A stretch of 5,044 nt of DNA from Bdellovibrionales bacterium. GTDB lineage: Bacteria; Bdellovibrionota; JAFGOL01. Of the stretch, positions 4,145 to 5,044 are shown piece by piece. Position 1 is the first letter of the stretch. The number at the start of each line of letters is the position of its first letter. The notes under the pieces were generated by a model, which searched no databases, was not told where the DNA came from, and was given only the letters and a program-made list of their open reading frames with translations. The translations under genes and the position numbers were made by a program. Location of the stretch: the NCBI GenBank assembly GCA_022707945.1, contig JAKIZQ010000084.1:1-5044 (forward strand). The letters are read 5' to 3'.

Positions 4145-5044
4145 TTAATTGCAATTAGAGCTTGAGTTTCTATTCCCTAATGATAACTTACTAATACCTT
4201 CACTTAAATAAAAGTGGTTCCACCACCAGCCTGAAAGGCTTTTTATAATGTTTTTACGTAGCTTGTAAGTCTTATGATGCTTCATAAGGCCAAGATATGA
4301 GTTCATACTGCTTAAAAAGTGCTCTTTTTCTTTTTTAGTTGGTTTATGATCCCTTGCTATTAAATTTTGTCTTTTAATAGCTTCGTAAAAATTACCCTTG
4401 GTTCTTTTTGCTATGTAAGTCCTGTATGGCTTTATTACTGCACCGAGATATTTAACACCTTTTGTATAATGCTGGAGATATATCTTATTTGGGTGCAAGG
4501 TAAGATTTAATTCTAATTCCAGAAATGACCTTATTTTAGGGATTAACGATTTTAGATACTCCTTATCTGTATGAACCAATATGAAATCATCAACATAGCG
4601 TCCATAATATTTAAAGTCCAAATCATGTTTTATAAAATGATCAAAGGGGTTCATATAGAAGTTAGCAAAGACCTGACTGGTAAGATTACCTATTGGAAGA
4701 CCACTTCCTTTTGGTGAGCAAAAAAGACTTTTATCAACTGGCAGGCCTTGCCAGTTTTTCCTGCTTCCCTTGATAACACACCCTATGGTCGGATCGTAAA
4801 AAATTACTTTCCTGCAAAGATCAATAATAAGGTATATATCCTGTTCTTTATACTTATCCTCTATAAACACTTTCAAGTTCTCAAAAAGCAGTCTTTTATT
4901 AATACACATAAAGAAGCCTTTGATGTCTAATTTGAGAACATAACAGTCTTTGGTATAATTTTTTGAACATCGGCGGATAAAGCTATCTAATCGCCTTATG
5001 CCCAAAAGGGTTCCTTTGCCTACACGGCAAGCATAGCTATCATA
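4145..5044 (-). CDS. Diversity-generating retroelement reverse transcriptase, 5' end beyond the window
   Basis: The visible part is 299 residues and a stop codon; the frame is still open at 5044, so the N-terminus is missing (reading starts YDSYACRVGKGTL). An in-frame TTG at 5005 is not a believable start because conserved sequence continues upstream of it. Reverse transcriptase motifs are in order, numbered from the window edge: the first catalytic Asp in VLKLDIKGFF (D40), motif 4 as LPIGNLTSQVFANFY (116-130), the YVDD box with its two Asp (150-153), then LTLHPNKIYLQ (182-192) and GVKYLGAVIKP (196-206). IGxxxSQ in place of the QGxxxSP of group II intron and retron enzymes is the hallmark of DGR reverse transcriptases. 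These copy a template-repeat RNA with adenine-specific errors and pass it to a variable repeat in a target gene. No maturase, endonuclease or Avd partner is visible here. The C-terminal extension after about 263 (SLSGWWWNHF to NSSSNCN) is unusual. Confidence 0.9.
   Translation of the reverse strand, partial: YDSYACRVGKGTLLGIRRLDSFIRRCSKNYTKDCYVLKLDIKGFFMCINKRLLFENLKVFIEDKYKEQDIYLIIDLCRKVIFYDPTIGCVIKGSRKNWQGLPVDKSLFCSPKGSGLPIGNLTSQVFANFYMNPFDHFIKHDLDFKYYGRYVDDFILVHTDKEYLKSLIPKIRSFLELELNLTLHPNKIYLQHYTKGVKYLGAVIKPYRTYIAKRTKGNFYEAIKRQNLIARDHKPTKKEKEHFLSSMNSYLGLMKHHKTYKLRKNIIKSLSGWWWNHFYLSEGISKLSLGNRNSSSNCN

Noticed and set aside
4145..4200. A DGR template repeat overlapping the reverse transcriptase 3' end, suggested by the N/S-rich tail (NRNSSSNCN).
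   Set aside because: No second copy with adenine-biased differences was found in the window.
4748..4930. Open frame of 60 codons on the plus strand.
   Set aside because: It is antisense to the reverse transcriptase and has no start signals.
1..5044. A CRISPR array.
   Set aside because: No regularly spaced identical repeats of 24-40 bp with unique spacers are present. The 21-bp phased motifs are short degenerate cores, not CRISPR repeats.

Overview
This is an AT-rich bacterial window. Strong AGGAGG-type ribosome binding sites and a tRNA fragment with an encoded CCA end support a bacterial origin. The lineage cannot be fixed from the sequence. The mix of a signal-peptide ankyrin protein, a stand-alone glycogen-binding domain, DinD and a DGR-type reverse transcriptase would suit an environmental or candidate-phylum bacterium, but that is inference.

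Positions 1-1081 look like host chromosome. A promoter (82-110) drives two abutting plus-strand genes, a 91-residue CBM48/AMPK-type glycogen-binding protein and a secreted ankyrin-repeat protein. These are followed by a gene-free stretch that holds a 118-bp imperfect palindrome (961-1078).

Positions 1082-1128 are the 3' half of a tRNA-Val(GAC) on the minus strand, with no 5' half. This is the classic scar of an element integrated into a tRNA gene. Its polarity puts the element to the right (from about 1129 to beyond 5044), with the intact tRNA expected at the far, unseen end. The terminal 150 bp of the element carry clustered short repeats that resemble integrase or excisionase binding sites.

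All element genes lie on the minus strand. In transcription order they are: a DGR-type reverse transcriptase (5' end off the window); a coupled cluster of a 68-residue one-helix membrane protein, an unrecognised 119-residue protein and a 203-residue catalytic-domain-only tyrosine recombinase with its own terminator; then a non-coding control region; then a 71-residue one-helix membrane protein with its own terminator; a 300-bp gap; and dinD.

The most striking part is the control region between the recombinase terminator and the 71-residue gene. It contains a loxP-like site (2836-2869): two 13-bp inverted arms around an 8-bp spacer, the left arm identical to the P1 loxP arm and the right arm 11/13. 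Three more copies of the arm core (C/G-TTCG-C) follow at 21-bp steps. One inverted core plus phased direct accessory motifs, next to a tyrosine recombinase gene, resembles the resolution sites of TnpI-type recombinases or integron attI. An 18-bp sequence is shared between this region and the leader of the 68-residue gene, so the two small membrane-protein genes may share a promoter/operator. The proposal, an inference, is a mobile element that combines retroelement-driven diversification with its own lox-like resolution or switching module. No template/variable repeat pair was found inside the window.
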